DNA of 64,000 nucleotides. It comes from JAAZPT01 sp964544955. GTDB lineage: Bacteria > Bacillota > Clostridia > Christensenellales > Aristaeellaceae. The translations under genes were made by a program, and so were the position numbers. The notes beneath the pieces are model-generated. The model made no database searches. It was not told the origin of the DNA and saw nothing but the letters and a program-made list of their open reading frames with translations. The DNA lies in assembly GCA_964544955.1 (NCBI GenBank), contig CAZJEB010000006.1:1-64000 (forward strand). The letters run 5' to 3'. Shown here one piece after another: positions 8,512 through 17,754 of the stretch (its first letter is position 1; each line of letters begins with the position of its first letter).

Positions 8512-9197
8512 AGCTTTTCCCTCCCTATAATAAGGCTTATAGCTATAAGCACCATTGCAGGTATAAGCATACTTTTTGCCCCAAATATAAGCAGGGCAAC
8601 AAGGGTACAAACTATACCTATAAGGCCTGGTATACGCCTATCCTTTTGCCTAACTTGCTCTATAAACATAACCACAAATAGTGCTGTAAGGGCAAAGTCC
8701 ATACCCGTTGTATTAAAGCTTATCAAGTTACCCAACAGGCCACCTAAAAATGTACTAATTACCCAATAGCTATAGTTTAGCAGGCTTATTGCCAAGTAAA
8801 AATAGCCCCTATCAACACCATCAGGAACTTCTACCCCATTGCACAGGGAAAAGCTTTCATCGCACAGGGTATATATTAGTATGGGGCGAATTTTGCCCAA
8901 GCCCCTATATTTTTTTAGCATGGATATGCCATAAAACAGATGCCTTGCCCCTACCATAAGGCTTAAAAAGAAAGCTTGTATTGGGTTAAACACAGTAGTT
9001 AGCAATGTTATTGCCACATATTGCATACTGCCCCCAAACACAATGGCACTCATAAGCACGCTCCACAACACGCCATAACCCTTTGTTTGCATAAGCATAC
9101 CATAGGCTATGCCCAGTATTAAAAAGCCAGTAAACACGGGCAAGGTGCTTGGAAAAGCTGCTTTAAAGGCTTGTTTTAGCCTTCCCCCCTGAGCCAA
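8502..9197 (-). CDS. azlC: Branched-chain amino acid exporter large subunit AzlC
   Basis: A 231-residue integral membrane protein. The AzlC signature blocks are FPSTLPVFTGFLILGIAYG, AIVFGGSMQYVAITLL, MVGARHLFYGISML and LCDESFSL. The start is TTG at 9197, with GGGGGGAT upstream, and is followed by a cytoplasmic basic stretch. It heads a minus-strand operon with azlD, the HicB/DinB-like gene and the small frame at 7265-7417. The known role is export of branched-chain amino acids or their analogues. No LRP-type regulator gene is adjacent. Confidence 0.9.
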   Translation of the reverse strand: MAQGGRLKQAFKAAFPSTLPVFTGFLILGIAYGMLMQTKGYGVLWSVLMSAIVFGGSMQYVAITLLTTVFNPIQAFFLSLMVGARHLFYGISMLKKYRGLGKIRPILIYTLCDESFSLCNGVEVPDGVDRGYFYLAISLLNYSYWVISTFLGGLLGNLISFNTTGMDFALTALFVVMFIEQVRQKDRRIPGLIGIVCTLVALLIFGAKSMLIPAMVLIAISLIIGREKLCH

Positions 9198-9348
9198 AAG
9201 TATCCCCCCTAAACGATAATGTTATAATTATACAATATATTTACATAAATTTGTTACTTATAATATAGTTTTACACTTTAAATTTTATATGGCGTTTTTT
9301 TACCTTGAATGGTAGAATTATTTATATACTCAAAGGGAGGGGATTTCT

Positions 9349-11238
9349 ATTAAAAAATTAGCCTTTATTGTTTTACTTTTTAGCCTGTTAGCAATAACAG
9401 GTTTGGCTTATGCTGCTAATTACCCCATAACAATAAATGAAATTAACTTCCCTGACAACAATTTTAGGGCTTGGGTGCTTGAAAACACAACCCAATCAAA
9501 GCCTGGCAAGCTTGATAAGGATGAATGCGAAGCCCTAAAGGTAATGGATATAAGCAATTTAGGCATAAACAACCTTGAGGGTATAGAACGTTTTGTTAAC
9601 CTAAACAAGCTTGTGTGTGATAACAATGCTATTACCAGCCTTAACCTTACACGCAACCAGCTTTTAAGCCACATATCCCTAAGCAACAACAAGCTTAGCA
9701 ACATAGATTTAAGCCGTTGTGGAAAATTAAAATACCTTTATTTAAGCAACAACAGCCTTGAAAGCTTGGATATTACAAAAAACATTGAAATTGTACACTT
9801 AGATATTGCCTTTAACAATTTTAAAAAAATAGATATAAGCAAGAATAAAAATTTATACAAGTTAAACTGCCAAAACAATGGTTTATTAGCCTTGGAAACT
9901 CAAGGTAACCCCTTATTAAGCGAGCTTAATTGCAGCCACAACAAAATAAAGGATTTACGCTTTGAAAAAAACTTAGCTTTAAGCACATTGGATTGCTCAT
10001 TCAACGAGTTAAAAGGCCTACATTTAAAAGCCAACACCGCCTTAATTAACCTTTATTGTAACGATAATGCCCTTGTGGATTTGGATTGTAGCAACTGTGT
10101 AAGCTTACAGTTTTTACATTGCTCAAACAACCGTTTAGCCACAATAAAAAATAAAAACTGCCACAATTTAAAAGTATTAGTATGTAGCAACAACCGTTTA
10201 AAAAGCCTTAGCCTTGTAAACAGCAAGTTTTTAGAGGAGTTACACGCCAGTGCCAACCGTTTATACAGGCTTACAATGGCTTGTGATGAAAGCCTTACAA
10301 TACTAAACATTGAAAGTAACTCCTTAGGCACAATAGATTTAAGCCCCTACAACAATTTAAAATTTTTATCCATAAGCAACAACCGTTTAACAAAGCTTGA
10401 TACAAGCAGTAACCCCTTATTGGAGCAAGTGTATTGCGCCTTTAACGATTTAAGGGAGTTAGATTTTTCCAGCAACCCTAATATATGGGATTTAGCCTGT
10501 AATGAAAACGAGCTTGACAGCCTTAATATAAGCAACAACCCCCTATTAGTTAAGCTTATTTGCGACAACAACACATTAAAAAGCCTTGATATTACAGCTA
10601 ATGCCAATTTAAAGGAGTTAAGTTGCAACTACAATGCCCTTTCTGAGCTTAACACCTCTAGCAACCCTTTACTTGAAAAGCTTTACTGTATACAAAACCA
10701 AATTACAGGCTTAAACATAAGCCAAAACCTTGCTTTAACAGATTTATACTGTGCCTACAACAATTTAGTTAGCATAAACACGGATAACAACACAAAGCTT
10801 ATGTTTTTTGATTGCAGTTACAACATGATAGAGCGCCTTAACTTAGCCAACAACAGCAAGCTTATATACTTTAACTGCCACAAAAACGCCCTTACATCCA
10901 TAGATATACCCCACAGCAATGTTCGCATAGACCTTGGCACACAAAAGGCAAGAATGGCCTTTAAAAGCGAATGGAAGGGCAGTTACAGTTTAGCCTTAGG
11001 TGATGTGGATAAAGGTATAGACCCCAGCAAGGTTTCAAGGGTGGAAAATGCCGAGCTTGATGGGGATACCTTTACAAACATAACAAACTTTACAACAATA
11101 ACATACCGTTACGCCAACCCCGACACCCAAGGCGAGCCCATGTTAGTAGATTTTTTGGAAGTTAACATTTTATTGTATTTAAAAAGCAAGCTAATCGGCT
11201 TGCTTTTTATTTGCCTTATAGTTTATAAATGTTTTTAG
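9349..11238 (+). CDS. Secreted leucine-rich-repeat protein (ATT start)
   Basis: About 630 residues. In-frame codons from 9349 encode a complete signal peptide (KKLAFIVLLFSLLAITGLAYA), with GGGAGGGG just upstream, but the start codon is ATT; no ATG or GTG lies between it and the mature part. After a cap with FPDNNFRAWVLEN, about twenty 20-22-residue LRRs follow (pattern LxxLxCxxNxLxxLDxSxN). The C-terminus reads into a terminator hairpin (11181-11208), and its last 20 residues are hydrophobic and probably not native. It is the largest of four LRR paralogues here (see 20.7, 34.4 and 39.5 kb). A cell-surface binding role is inferred. Confidence 0.8.
   Translation: MKKLAFIVLLFSLLAITGLAYAANYPITINEINFPDNNFRAWVLENTTQSKPGKLDKDECEALKVMDISNLGINNLEGIERFVNLNKLVCDNNAITSLNLTRNQLLSHISLSNNKLSNIDLSRCGKLKYLYLSNNSLESLDITKNIEIVHLDIAFNNFKKIDISKNKNLYKLNCQNNGLLALETQGNPLLSELNCSHNKIKDLRFEKNLALSTLDCSFNELKGLHLKANTALINLYCNDNALVDLDCSNCVSLQFLHCSNNRLATIKNKNCHNLKVLVCSNNRLKSLSLVNSKFLEELHASANRLYRLTMACDESLTILNIESNSLGTIDLSPYNNLKFLSISNNRLTKLDTSSNPLLEQVYCAFNDLRELDFSSNPNIWDLACNENELDSLNISNNPLLVKLICDNNTLKSLDITANANLKELSCNYNALSELNTSSNPLLEKLYCIQNQITGLNISQNLALTDLYCAYNNLVSINTDNNTKLMFFDCSYNMIERLNLANNSKLIYFNCHKNALTSIDIPHSNVRIDLGTQKARMAFKSEWKGSYSLALGDVDKGIDPSKVSRVENAELDGDTFTNITNFTTITYRYANPDTQGEPMLVDFLEVNILLYLKSKLIGLLFICLIVYKCF
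11181..11208 (+). terminator. Rho-independent terminator inside the LRR reading frame
   Basis: GCAAGC (11186-11191) pairs with GCTTGC (11198-11203), extended by five A/T pairs, with a T run after. It lies about 30 bases before the annotated stop of the LRR gene, which suggests that the original stop was lost. Confidence 0.8.
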
Positions 11239-11365
11239 TTAGTGTAAAGGTGCAGTATTTTAGGCTAAAGCCTTAGTCTTTCAAATCAACAAGCACAAAA
11301 CAGCGAATTGCATTTAATACAAGCTTGTTAATAATTAGTGGTAAGGTGTAGGGTAAGCCATGTTC

Positions 11366-12067
11366 GCAAACATTGTCGCTTACGCTCCCGTTTGCTATGT
11401 TTTGGCCTTATTTTAAGGCTTTGCCTTGGTTTATCGGGGGCTCTGCCCCTCTCGACCCCGCAAGGCGTGACGCCTTGACCCCACTCTTCCGTTTTTCTCA
11501 CGAACTTCGCAAACATTGTCGCTCTCGCTCCCGTTTGCTATGTTTTGGCCTTATTTTAAGGCTTTGCCTTGGTTTTTTTCGGGGGCTCTGCCCCTCTCGA
11601 CCCCGCAAGGCGTGACGCCTTAACCCCACTTTTGTGTTTTTCTCACGAACTTCGCAAACATTGTCGCTTACGCTCCCGTTTGCTATGTTTTACCTTGGTT
11701 TAAGGCTTTGCCTTGGTTTATCGGGGGCTCTGCCCCTCTCGACCCCGNNNNNNNNNNNNNNNNNNNNNNNNNNNNNNNNNNNNNNNNNNNNNNNNNNNNN
11801 NNNNNNNNNNNNNNNNNNNNNNNNNNNNNNNNNNNNNNNNNNNNNNNGTTTAAGGCTTTGCCTTGGTTTATCGGGGGCTCTGCCCCTCTCGACCCCGCAA
11901 GGGTGTGACACCCTTGACCCCACTCTTCCGTTTTTCTCACAAACTTCGCAAACATTGTCGCTTACGCTCCCGTTTGCTATGTTTTGGCCTTGGTTTAAGG
12001 CTTTGCCTTGGTTTATCGGGGGCTCTGCCCCTCTCGACCCCGCAAGGCGTGACGCCTTGACCCCACT
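11366..12067 (-). repeat. R1 repeat, tandem array of at least five units
   Basis: Head-to-tail R1 copies start at 11366, 11509, 11654, before 11848 (partial) and 11948, with a period of about 143-145 bases. Each runs from GCAAAC through hairpins to CCCC-ACT. Hairpin stems vary between units: AAGGCGT/ACGCCTT in most and AAGGGTGT/ACACCCTT in unit 4. The copy number is uncertain because the array holds the assembly gap. Confidence 0.85.
11748..11847. other. Assembly gap of exactly 100 N
   Basis: One hundred consecutive N bases stand in the middle of the R1 array, the usual placeholder for a scaffold join. The order and distance of the sequence on either side are therefore not proven. Repeat collapse is likely here. 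Confidence 0.98.
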
Positions 12068-12098
12068 TTTGTGTTTTCTCGCAAGCATACTTATGTAA

Positions 12099-14630
12099 TC
12101 AGCTTGAGCAAACCTCGCATTCCTCAACCTCTAGGCTCTTACTCCTAATATAGTATATGGTTTTAACGCCTTTTTCCCATGCTAATATATACAAATCTAA
12201 CACGCCCCTAAAGGTATAATCATTTGTAATATACAAGTTCATACTTTGGGCTTGGTCTATATGCCTACCCCTTATACCTGATGCCCTTACGCTCCAACTT
12301 TGATCTATTGTATGGGCATTTTTATAATACCATAATGTATTTGTGCTAAGCTCTGGCGCAACCCTGGGCAATACTCCATGTTTTTTCTCTTCCAAGTAGT
12401 ATTTATTCATAACTGGGTCAACGCCTGCGCTTGTACCTGCAATTATACTTGTGCTACTTGTTGGAGCTATAGCCATAAGGTAAGCATTACGCATACCCTT
12501 ATTTTTAACATCTTCTGCAAGTTTTAGCCATTTTTCACTAGTATAGTTACGCCTACTAAAATACTCGCCTGTTTGCCATTCGCTACCCTCAAAGTATTTA
12601 TATGCACCCTTTTCGGCAGCATTATCGCAACTTGCCTTTATTGCGTGGTAATTTATTCTTTCAAAAAGTTCATCAACAAAATCTAAGTGTTTTTCACTTT
12701 CCCATTGTATTGCCCTTTTTGCTAACATATGATGATAGCCACTTACGCCTAAGCCTAAAGGCCTATATTTCATATTATTAACCTTTGCATAGGGTACTGG
12801 GAAAAAGTTTAAATCTATAACATTATCCAAAGCCCTTATAGCATAACGGGTCATATTGCCAAGTTCTTCATCGTTTTCCAAATCTATCCTACCCAAGCTT
12901 AAGCTTGCCAAGTTACACACAACAAATTCGCCTGGTTTTGTAACAGTTACAACAACTTCATCACCATCTTGGGTTTCAACAGTTTGGCTAACAAGTTCTA
13001 TTTCGCTCATGTTTTGAGCAATCTCTGTACAAAGGTTACTGCAATATATAACGCCCTTATGTTTATTGGGGTTCATTTCATTTACATGGTCACGGTTAAA
13101 GGCGAAAGGTGTACCAGTTTCCACGCCAGATTTTATTATTAGCCTAATAATTTCCTTAATAGGCACGCTACGTTTATGTATTCTATAATCCTTAACGCAA
13201 TCCCAATACCTTTGCTCCCATTCCTCACCAAAGCTATCCTCTAATTTATAGCCTTTTACTGTGGATATTTCGTGGGGGCACATTAGGTACCAATCATCCT
13301 CAATATTGTTTTTAGCCATTTTCCAAAACAAGTTGGGGTAGCATACTGCGGGGAATACGTCGTGGGCTTTCATTCTATCATCGCCATTATTTGTGCGAAG
13401 GCCTAAAAACTCGGGCAAATCCCTATGCCATACATCAAGGTAAACAGCAACAGCCCCTTGCCTTACGCCAAGTTGGTCAACAGCAACAGCGGTATCATTA
13501 GCAAGCTTAATCCAGCGTATAACGCCACCGGCTGCGCCTTTAAATCCCCTTATATCGCTACCTGATGCCCTAACTTTACCAAAGTATAAGCCCATGCCAC
13601 CACCAAATTTACTTACCTTGGAAAAATTATCTATACTTCTATAAATACCATCCAAGTTATCTGGAACGGTATCAATAAAGCAGCTACTTAATTGGTGGTA
13701 GGGTTTACGGGCATTGCTTAATGTGGGTGTTGCCATGGTAATTTTCATTGTGCTAAGCATATCATAAAAGTTTTTAACCCATGTAAGCCTATCGGTTTTT
13801 TCATTTAAAGCTAAATGTAATGCTATACCCATAAACATTTCCTGAGGGGTTTCTATAGCTTGGTTAGCAAAGTTATGTATAACATAGCGGTTAAGAAGTA
13901 AATCTATACCCGAGAATGTGAAAAGATCATCACGGGATTTATCCAAGAATTTTTCACAGGCATCAATATCTTCCTTAGTATAGCCATCAAGTATATATTT
14001 GCCATACAAGCCTTCATCTGTAAGGTATTTAATTTTGCTATACAGGCTTGTAATATTGTATTGGGAAGTAAGTTTTTCCAAATCCATATTAAACTGTAGC
14101 ATTTTAAAGCGGGCGGAAATAAACTCCCATTTTGGGGCCTCCATAGTGGTAAGTTCTGCGGCGGCCTTAATAAGCATATTAAGTTTTTCGTTAAGGGGCA
14201 TATCCTTTTTATAGAAAGATGCAAACTTAGCGCTTAGCATATAAAGGCTATACATTTCCCCATCGTATTCATTTTGAATTCTATGCAGAATTTTTTCAAG
14301 GCGAGGAAGGTCGCCAAAGTAGTTCATTAGATATTGGCGGCTTGTGCGCCTTTTGCTACGCTCATTACGGTAGAGTATAAAGGATTTTAGAACTTCATAG
14401 TAATTAAGTTCTGTAAGGGCTATTTCAACCTGATCCTGTATATGTTCCACATGGAGCATACCATCGGGCATATTTTCGTGTTGCAGGGCTTGTTCCACCT
14501 TTTTTGATATGGCGGAAAGAGCATCCTCGCTATATTTTTGGTTAACGCTATCAAAGGCCATTTTGATGGCGTTTTGAATTTTTTCTATTGTATAATCTTC
14601 CAGTGCACCGTTACGTTTTCTTATTTTCAT
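12099..14630 (-). CDS. nrdA: Ribonucleoside-diphosphate reductase, alpha subunit (class I)
   Basis: An 843-residue cytoplasmic enzyme that reduces ribonucleoside diphosphates to deoxyribonucleotides. An ATP-cone allosteric domain occupies about residues 1-95. Active-site residues are visible: Cys317 (SSCFI), the NLCTE triad with Asn532, Cys534 and Glu536, and Cys572 (VVCNLASLSLG), which pairs with Cys317. The radical-transfer tyrosines are Tyr826-Tyr827, and the C-terminal redox pair is Cys838/Cys841. All catalytic residues are present and the length is normal. The partner nrdB, normally next to it, is not in the window. The gene ends beside the R1 array with the scaffold gap, so the neighbour may have been lost to the join. 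Confidence 0.95.
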   Translation of the reverse strand: MKIRKRNGALEDYTIEKIQNAIKMAFDSVNQKYSEDALSAISKKVEQALQHENMPDGMLHVEHIQDQVEIALTELNYYEVLKSFILYRNERSKRRTSRQYLMNYFGDLPRLEKILHRIQNEYDGEMYSLYMLSAKFASFYKKDMPLNEKLNMLIKAAAELTTMEAPKWEFISARFKMLQFNMDLEKLTSQYNITSLYSKIKYLTDEGLYGKYILDGYTKEDIDACEKFLDKSRDDLFTFSGIDLLLNRYVIHNFANQAIETPQEMFMGIALHLALNEKTDRLTWVKNFYDMLSTMKITMATPTLSNARKPYHQLSSCFIDTVPDNLDGIYRSIDNFSKVSKFGGGMGLYFGKVRASGSDIRGFKGAAGGVIRWIKLANDTAVAVDQLGVRQGAVAVYLDVWHRDLPEFLGLRTNNGDDRMKAHDVFPAVCYPNLFWKMAKNNIEDDWYLMCPHEISTVKGYKLEDSFGEEWEQRYWDCVKDYRIHKRSVPIKEIIRLIIKSGVETGTPFAFNRDHVNEMNPNKHKGVIYCSNLCTEIAQNMSEIELVSQTVETQDGDEVVVTVTKPGEFVVCNLASLSLGRIDLENDEELGNMTRYAIRALDNVIDLNFFPVPYAKVNNMKYRPLGLGVSGYHHMLAKRAIQWESEKHLDFVDELFERINYHAIKASCDNAAEKGAYKYFEGSEWQTGEYFSRRNYTSEKWLKLAEDVKNKGMRNAYLMAIAPTSSTSIIAGTSAGVDPVMNKYYLEEKKHGVLPRVAPELSTNTLWYYKNAHTIDQSWSVRASGIRGRHIDQAQSMNLYITNDYTFRGVLDLYILAWEKGVKTIYYIRSKSLEVEECEVCSS

Positions 14631-14745
14631 GAGTATACCCCTTATATGAATTTGCTAACTAATTATATACAAAATATTGTGGATGTGCAAGGGGAAAAGC
14701 ACAAGTTGTTGTGGAATTATTGTATTTTATATAGCATAAAAATAT

Positions 14746-14864
14746 GGGGTCAAGGCGTCACGCCTTGCGGGGTTGAGAGGGGCAGAGCCCCCGGGGAAAA
14801 ACAAGGCGATAGCCTTGGAATTGCAAAAGGATAGCAAACGGGAGCGTTAAGCGACAATGTTTGC
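14746..14864 (+). repeat. R1 repeat
   Basis: A single R1 copy runs from GGGGTCAAGG to GACAATGTTTGC. Its stems are AAGGCGT/ACGCCTT and GGGGC/GCCCC. An AT-rich linker of about 85 bases joins it to the R3 copy that follows. Confidence 0.85.
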
Positions 14865-14950
14865 GAGGTGGTGAGGAAAAATATGTTTATTAAAAGATTT
14901 TATCAACCATTTTATATTAGAAGTTTAAAAGATTGTTTTGCTTAAACTCC

Positions 14951-15070
14951 TACCTCCCTTACATTTATACTATAACATATGGCATTTTTTGAAAGGGCGA
15001 TTTTACCCTTTTTATTGTGGGGTGTAAGCATTGTATTATAGTGGTTTGAGGGGTGTTTATTGTTTTTTAT
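14951..15070 (+). repeat. R3 repeat
   Basis: R3 core words are present: the TATAACATATGG segment, a GGGCGATTTTACCC hairpin, TTTATTGTGGGGTGTAA, and a GAGGGGTGTTTATTG end. It completes an R1-linker-R3 composite that fills the 14.63-15.09 kb gap. Confidence 0.75.
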
Positions 15071-15088
15071 TGGTTGGTTTTTTAAAAT

Positions 15089-15475
15089 TTAATCCGTTAT
15101 TCTAATATAATAGCCATCAGGGTCTTGCACGGAAAATTCTAACTGAATTACATTTTTATCATTAACCCTAAAGCTTCTTTTTTCAATTTCTGCTTCTATG
15201 GGGTAATTTATACTTTTTAATTTATTATAAATTTGTTCAACATTATTTACCCCAAAGGAGAAGTTTACGCCCCTACCAAAAGGGTATTTTAGGGTGTTTA
15301 GTTGTTGTAGTGAGCCTTGTTCTAGCATTATTTGAATATTATTTAAAGAGATGAACACAAATTTATCCTCTTTCCTTTCATATTCAATTTTAAAGCCTAA
15401 AATATTTATATAGAATTCTTTAGATTTTGTAATGTTAGATACAATTAGTTCTGGTATTAAATCGTTGTAGTTCAT
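15089..15475 (-). CDS. VOC-family (glyoxalase/bleomycin-resistance-like) protein
   Basis: A 128-residue single-domain protein of the vicinal oxygen chelate fold. It opens with LIPELIVSNITKSKEFYINILGFKIEYE, the first beta-alpha-beta module, and ends with QDPDGYYIRITD, the usual second metal-ligand strand (FxDPDGY). AAAGGAG precedes the ATG. R3 repeats flank it on both sides. Members include glyoxalases, dioxygenases and drug-binding proteins; the substrate cannot be assigned. Confidence 0.8.
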   Translation of the reverse strand: MNYNDLIPELIVSNITKSKEFYINILGFKIEYERKEDKFVFISLNNIQIMLEQGSLQQLNTLKYPFGRGVNFSFGVNNVEQIYNKLKSINYPIEAEIEKRSFRVNDKNVIQLEFSVQDPDGYYIRITD

Positions 15476-15537
15476 ATTACTCCTTTTGGGGGCTTGGTGT
15501 TTATTGCTAAATTGTTATGCTAATTATTGAGCAGTTC

Positions 15538-15650
15538 CCTCCCACAGTTTTAATATAACATATTGGAATTTAAAAAAGGGTGATTTTACCCTTTTTATTG
15601 TGGGGTGTAAGCATTGTATTATAGTGGTTTAAGGGGTGTTTATTGTTTTT
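15538..15650 (+). repeat. R3 repeat
   Basis: An R3 copy with CCCACAGTTTTAATATAACA, a GGGTGATTTTACCC hairpin and GTGGGGTGTAAGC. It is close to the copy at 14951 and fills the gap between the VOC gene and the acetyltransferase pair. Confidence 0.75.
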
Positions 15651-15678
15651 ATGATTGCTCAAAATTTTGTTTAATGCC

Positions 15679-16170
15679 TTACAGCATCAATTTATAGCTA
15701 TAGCCATTTTTTGTTTGTGTTGTTTGTTTAAAGCCTTGCTTTGTGAACAAGTTTTGGGAGGCTTTGTTCCATGTATAAATTTCATTTATGTTTAGCTCTT
15801 TAAAGCCCAAGGTTTTTGCTCTATTTATTATGGTTTGTATAACACGCTTTGCTATTTTTTTACCCCTATGGTTTTTATCGCCTATTACTATTGCCATATC
15901 ATCCTTAGAGAATGCTACATCCCCTATGGGGTGGAAGTTATTATTATAGTAAACTTCTATAAAATAAAGTTCGCTATTATTATTTTGCCAATCATACATT
16001 TTTTGCAAAAGTTCAAAGGAGTATGGGGTTTTATCGCCATTTAAAAGCCAAAGGGTATCCTCGTCCTTATACCATGGCAAGGCAAAGGCACATTCCCCCT
16101 TATATTTTGTAAGGCGCAAGGTATCATCTATTTGTATTATATCCAATTGTTTTATACCTTGTAGGGGCAT
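15679..16170 (-). CDS. GNAT-family N-acetyltransferase, tandem copy A
   Basis: A 163-residue acetyltransferase. The acetyl-CoA motif appears as VIGDKNHRGKKIAKRVIQTI near residues 98-117, and the C-terminal KASQNLFTKQGFK is the usual alpha4/beta5 end. GGAGGGAAT stands before the ATG. The protein is a clear paralogue of the next gene upstream (same MPL-GIKQ start and the FALPWY, MLDWQN/MYDWQN and GDVAFS/GDIAFS blocks), so the pair arose by tandem duplication. The substrate is unknown. Confidence 0.85.
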   Translation of the reverse strand: MPLQGIKQLDIIQIDDTLRLTKYKGECAFALPWYKDEDTLWLLNGDKTPYSFELLQKMYDWQNNNSELYFIEVYYNNNFHPIGDVAFSKDDMAIVIGDKNHRGKKIAKRVIQTIINRAKTLGFKELNINEIYTWNKASQNLFTKQGFKQTTQTKNGYSYKLML

Positions 16171-16204
16171 ATTCCCTCCATATTATCATTGCAGGCTCAT
16201 TGCA

Positions 16205-16699
16205 CTACATTATTTCAAGCTTATAGTTATAACCATTTTTTGTTAAGGCAGTTTCTTTAAAGCCAAACTTTGCCATTAAATATTGGGCAGTTTTATTCCA
16301 AGGGCATACATCATTTACAATTAATTCTTTTATGCCAAGGAACTTTGCCCTATTTATTATATTTTGCATTACACATTGGGCTATTTTTTTACCCCTTTGG
16401 CTTTTATCGCCTATTACAATTGCCATATCATAGGGCGAAAAGGCTATATCCCCTATGGGGCGATAGCTTCCATTATCAAAAATTTCTATAATATACAGTT
16501 CGCTATTATCGTTTTGCCAATCTAGCATTTTTTGCAACACTTCTGGTGTATAGGGGTCCTTATGCCCCTCCATCATCCAAAGGTTTTCCAAATCCTGATA
16601 CCAAGGCAAGGCAAAGGAGCATTCGCCCTTGTATTTTGTAAGGCGCAAATTATCGGCTATTTCAATTGTTTTTGCTTGTTTAATTCCCTTTAAAGGCAT
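16205..16699 (-). CDS. GNAT-family N-acetyltransferase, tandem copy B
   Basis: A 164-residue paralogue of the gene at 15679. The acetyl-CoA binding loop is VIGDKSQRGKKIAQCVMQNI. The C-terminus NKTAQYLMAKFGFKETALTK matches copy A in pattern. GGAGGT precedes the ATG. Only 34 bases separate it from copy A, and 24 bases from the upstream epimerase-like gene, so a common transcript is likely. The acceptor substrate is not known. Confidence 0.85.
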   Translation of the reverse strand: MPLKGIKQAKTIEIADNLRLTKYKGECSFALPWYQDLENLWMMEGHKDPYTPEVLQKMLDWQNDNSELYIIEIFDNGSYRPIGDIAFSPYDMAIVIGDKSQRGKKIAQCVMQNIINRAKFLGIKELIVNDVCPWNKTAQYLMAKFGFKETALTKNGYNYKLEIM

Positions 16700-16723
16700 A
16701 TTACCTCCACGCGAACGCTTTAT

Positions 16724-17734
16724 TTAAACTTCCATTTCAACGCTTGAACTATTACCGTCAAGTATATCAAGGGAAAGCTTTATAGAATCATGTATTGCTT
16801 GCTCCAAGTTATCCTCCGTTACGCCTACTGATACTGCGCCCTTTTGTTTATCTATATAGCAGTTGCGGTACATAACATCGGTAAAGCTTACAAGCTCTAA
16901 GCCACCTTGCAAGCCACGCTTTTCAACAGCTTTCATACGGCTTGCTGCGCCAATTTTGAAAAATAACTTGGGCACGGATATAACCTTGCGTTTTGGCATA
17001 CCCATGGCCTTGTGTATGGATGCGAACATTTGCTTCCAAGTAATATTAAACCAACCTAAAGGTATGGGCCCTGGGCTGCCCTTGCCCAATGTTGCCCCTG
17101 CCAAAGCCTGGCCTACTTGGCGTGCTGTAACTGCTGTGGTGCCACCTTTAGCGTAGAATGTGGCAAAGGGCATGGAGCGTATAAGCTGCACCAAGAATGT
17201 CCAAACGGGTTTACGCCCTGCTTGTGAGCCAAACACATAAGGAATTTCTATTACATAAACTTCAAAATTTTCATCAGCAAAGGAGAGGGCAATATCCTCC
17301 TGCTCTAGCCTACTTTTAATATAGGGGTGTTTTTTTGCCATTTGATATTCTGGCCAAATTCTACTGAAGTGGGAGAAGTAGGAGCCACAAACCACGGCCC
17401 TTTTTACCCCATTGGCCTTTGCTATGCTTAGCATTTTAGCCAAGGGATTATTGTTGAATTTAACATATACATCATAGGAGGGTGGTGGAACTTCAACCCT
17501 TTCGTCAACCCCGGCGGCAAACACAAAGGTATCTACCCCTTGCATAAGGGCTTGTATTTCACTATCTGTTTGATCCAAATAGTTGCCATACACCAAATTT
17601 AAGCCTTGGGGTTTTACAAAGCCTGGGGGCATACCTGGCAACACAAGGGATGTAACATAATGCCCTTGTTCAAGCAAAATTTTTGCAGCCTCACTGCCTA
17701 ACAGGCCTGTGGCGCCTATCATAAAAACTTTCAT
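16724..17734 (-). CDS. NAD(P)-dependent epimerase/dehydratase family protein
   Basis: A 336-residue Rossmann-fold protein. The nucleotide-binding loop GATGLLG (residues 7-13) opens the protein, and a VVYGNYLD-like beta3/alpha3 region follows. The extended short-chain dehydrogenase layout is clear, but the canonical YxxxK pair is not obvious; YQMAKKHPY near residue 131 is a candidate. It lies 20 bases after the flavodoxin/ferredoxin gene, probably in one operon with the acetyltransferases. The substrate is not known. Confidence 0.75.
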   Translation of the reverse strand: MKVFMIGATGLLGSEAAKILLEQGHYVTSLVLPGMPPGFVKPQGLNLVYGNYLDQTDSEIQALMQGVDTFVFAAGVDERVEVPPPSYDVYVKFNNNPLAKMLSIAKANGVKRAVVCGSYFSHFSRIWPEYQMAKKHPYIKSRLEQEDIALSFADENFEVYVIEIPYVFGSQAGRKPVWTFLVQLIRSMPFATFYAKGGTTAVTARQVGQALAGATLGKGSPGPIPLGWFNITWKQMFASIHKAMGMPKRKVISVPKLFFKIGAASRMKAVEKRGLQGGLELVSFTDVMYRNCYIDKQKGAVSVGVTEDNLEQAIHDSIKLSLDILDGNSSSVEMEV

Positions 17735-17754
17735 ATAGCCCTCCTATTGTTAAA

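Noticed and set aside
11366..12067. CRISPR array
   Set aside because: The units are about 145 bases without short unique spacers, and no cas gene is near. It is a tandem R1 array.
11366..12127. Several open frames in both directions (with GGSAPLDPA-like peptides) across the R1 array
   Set aside because: They are translations of the R1 hairpins, repeat from unit to unit, run into the N gap and lack ribosome binding sites. They are not genes.
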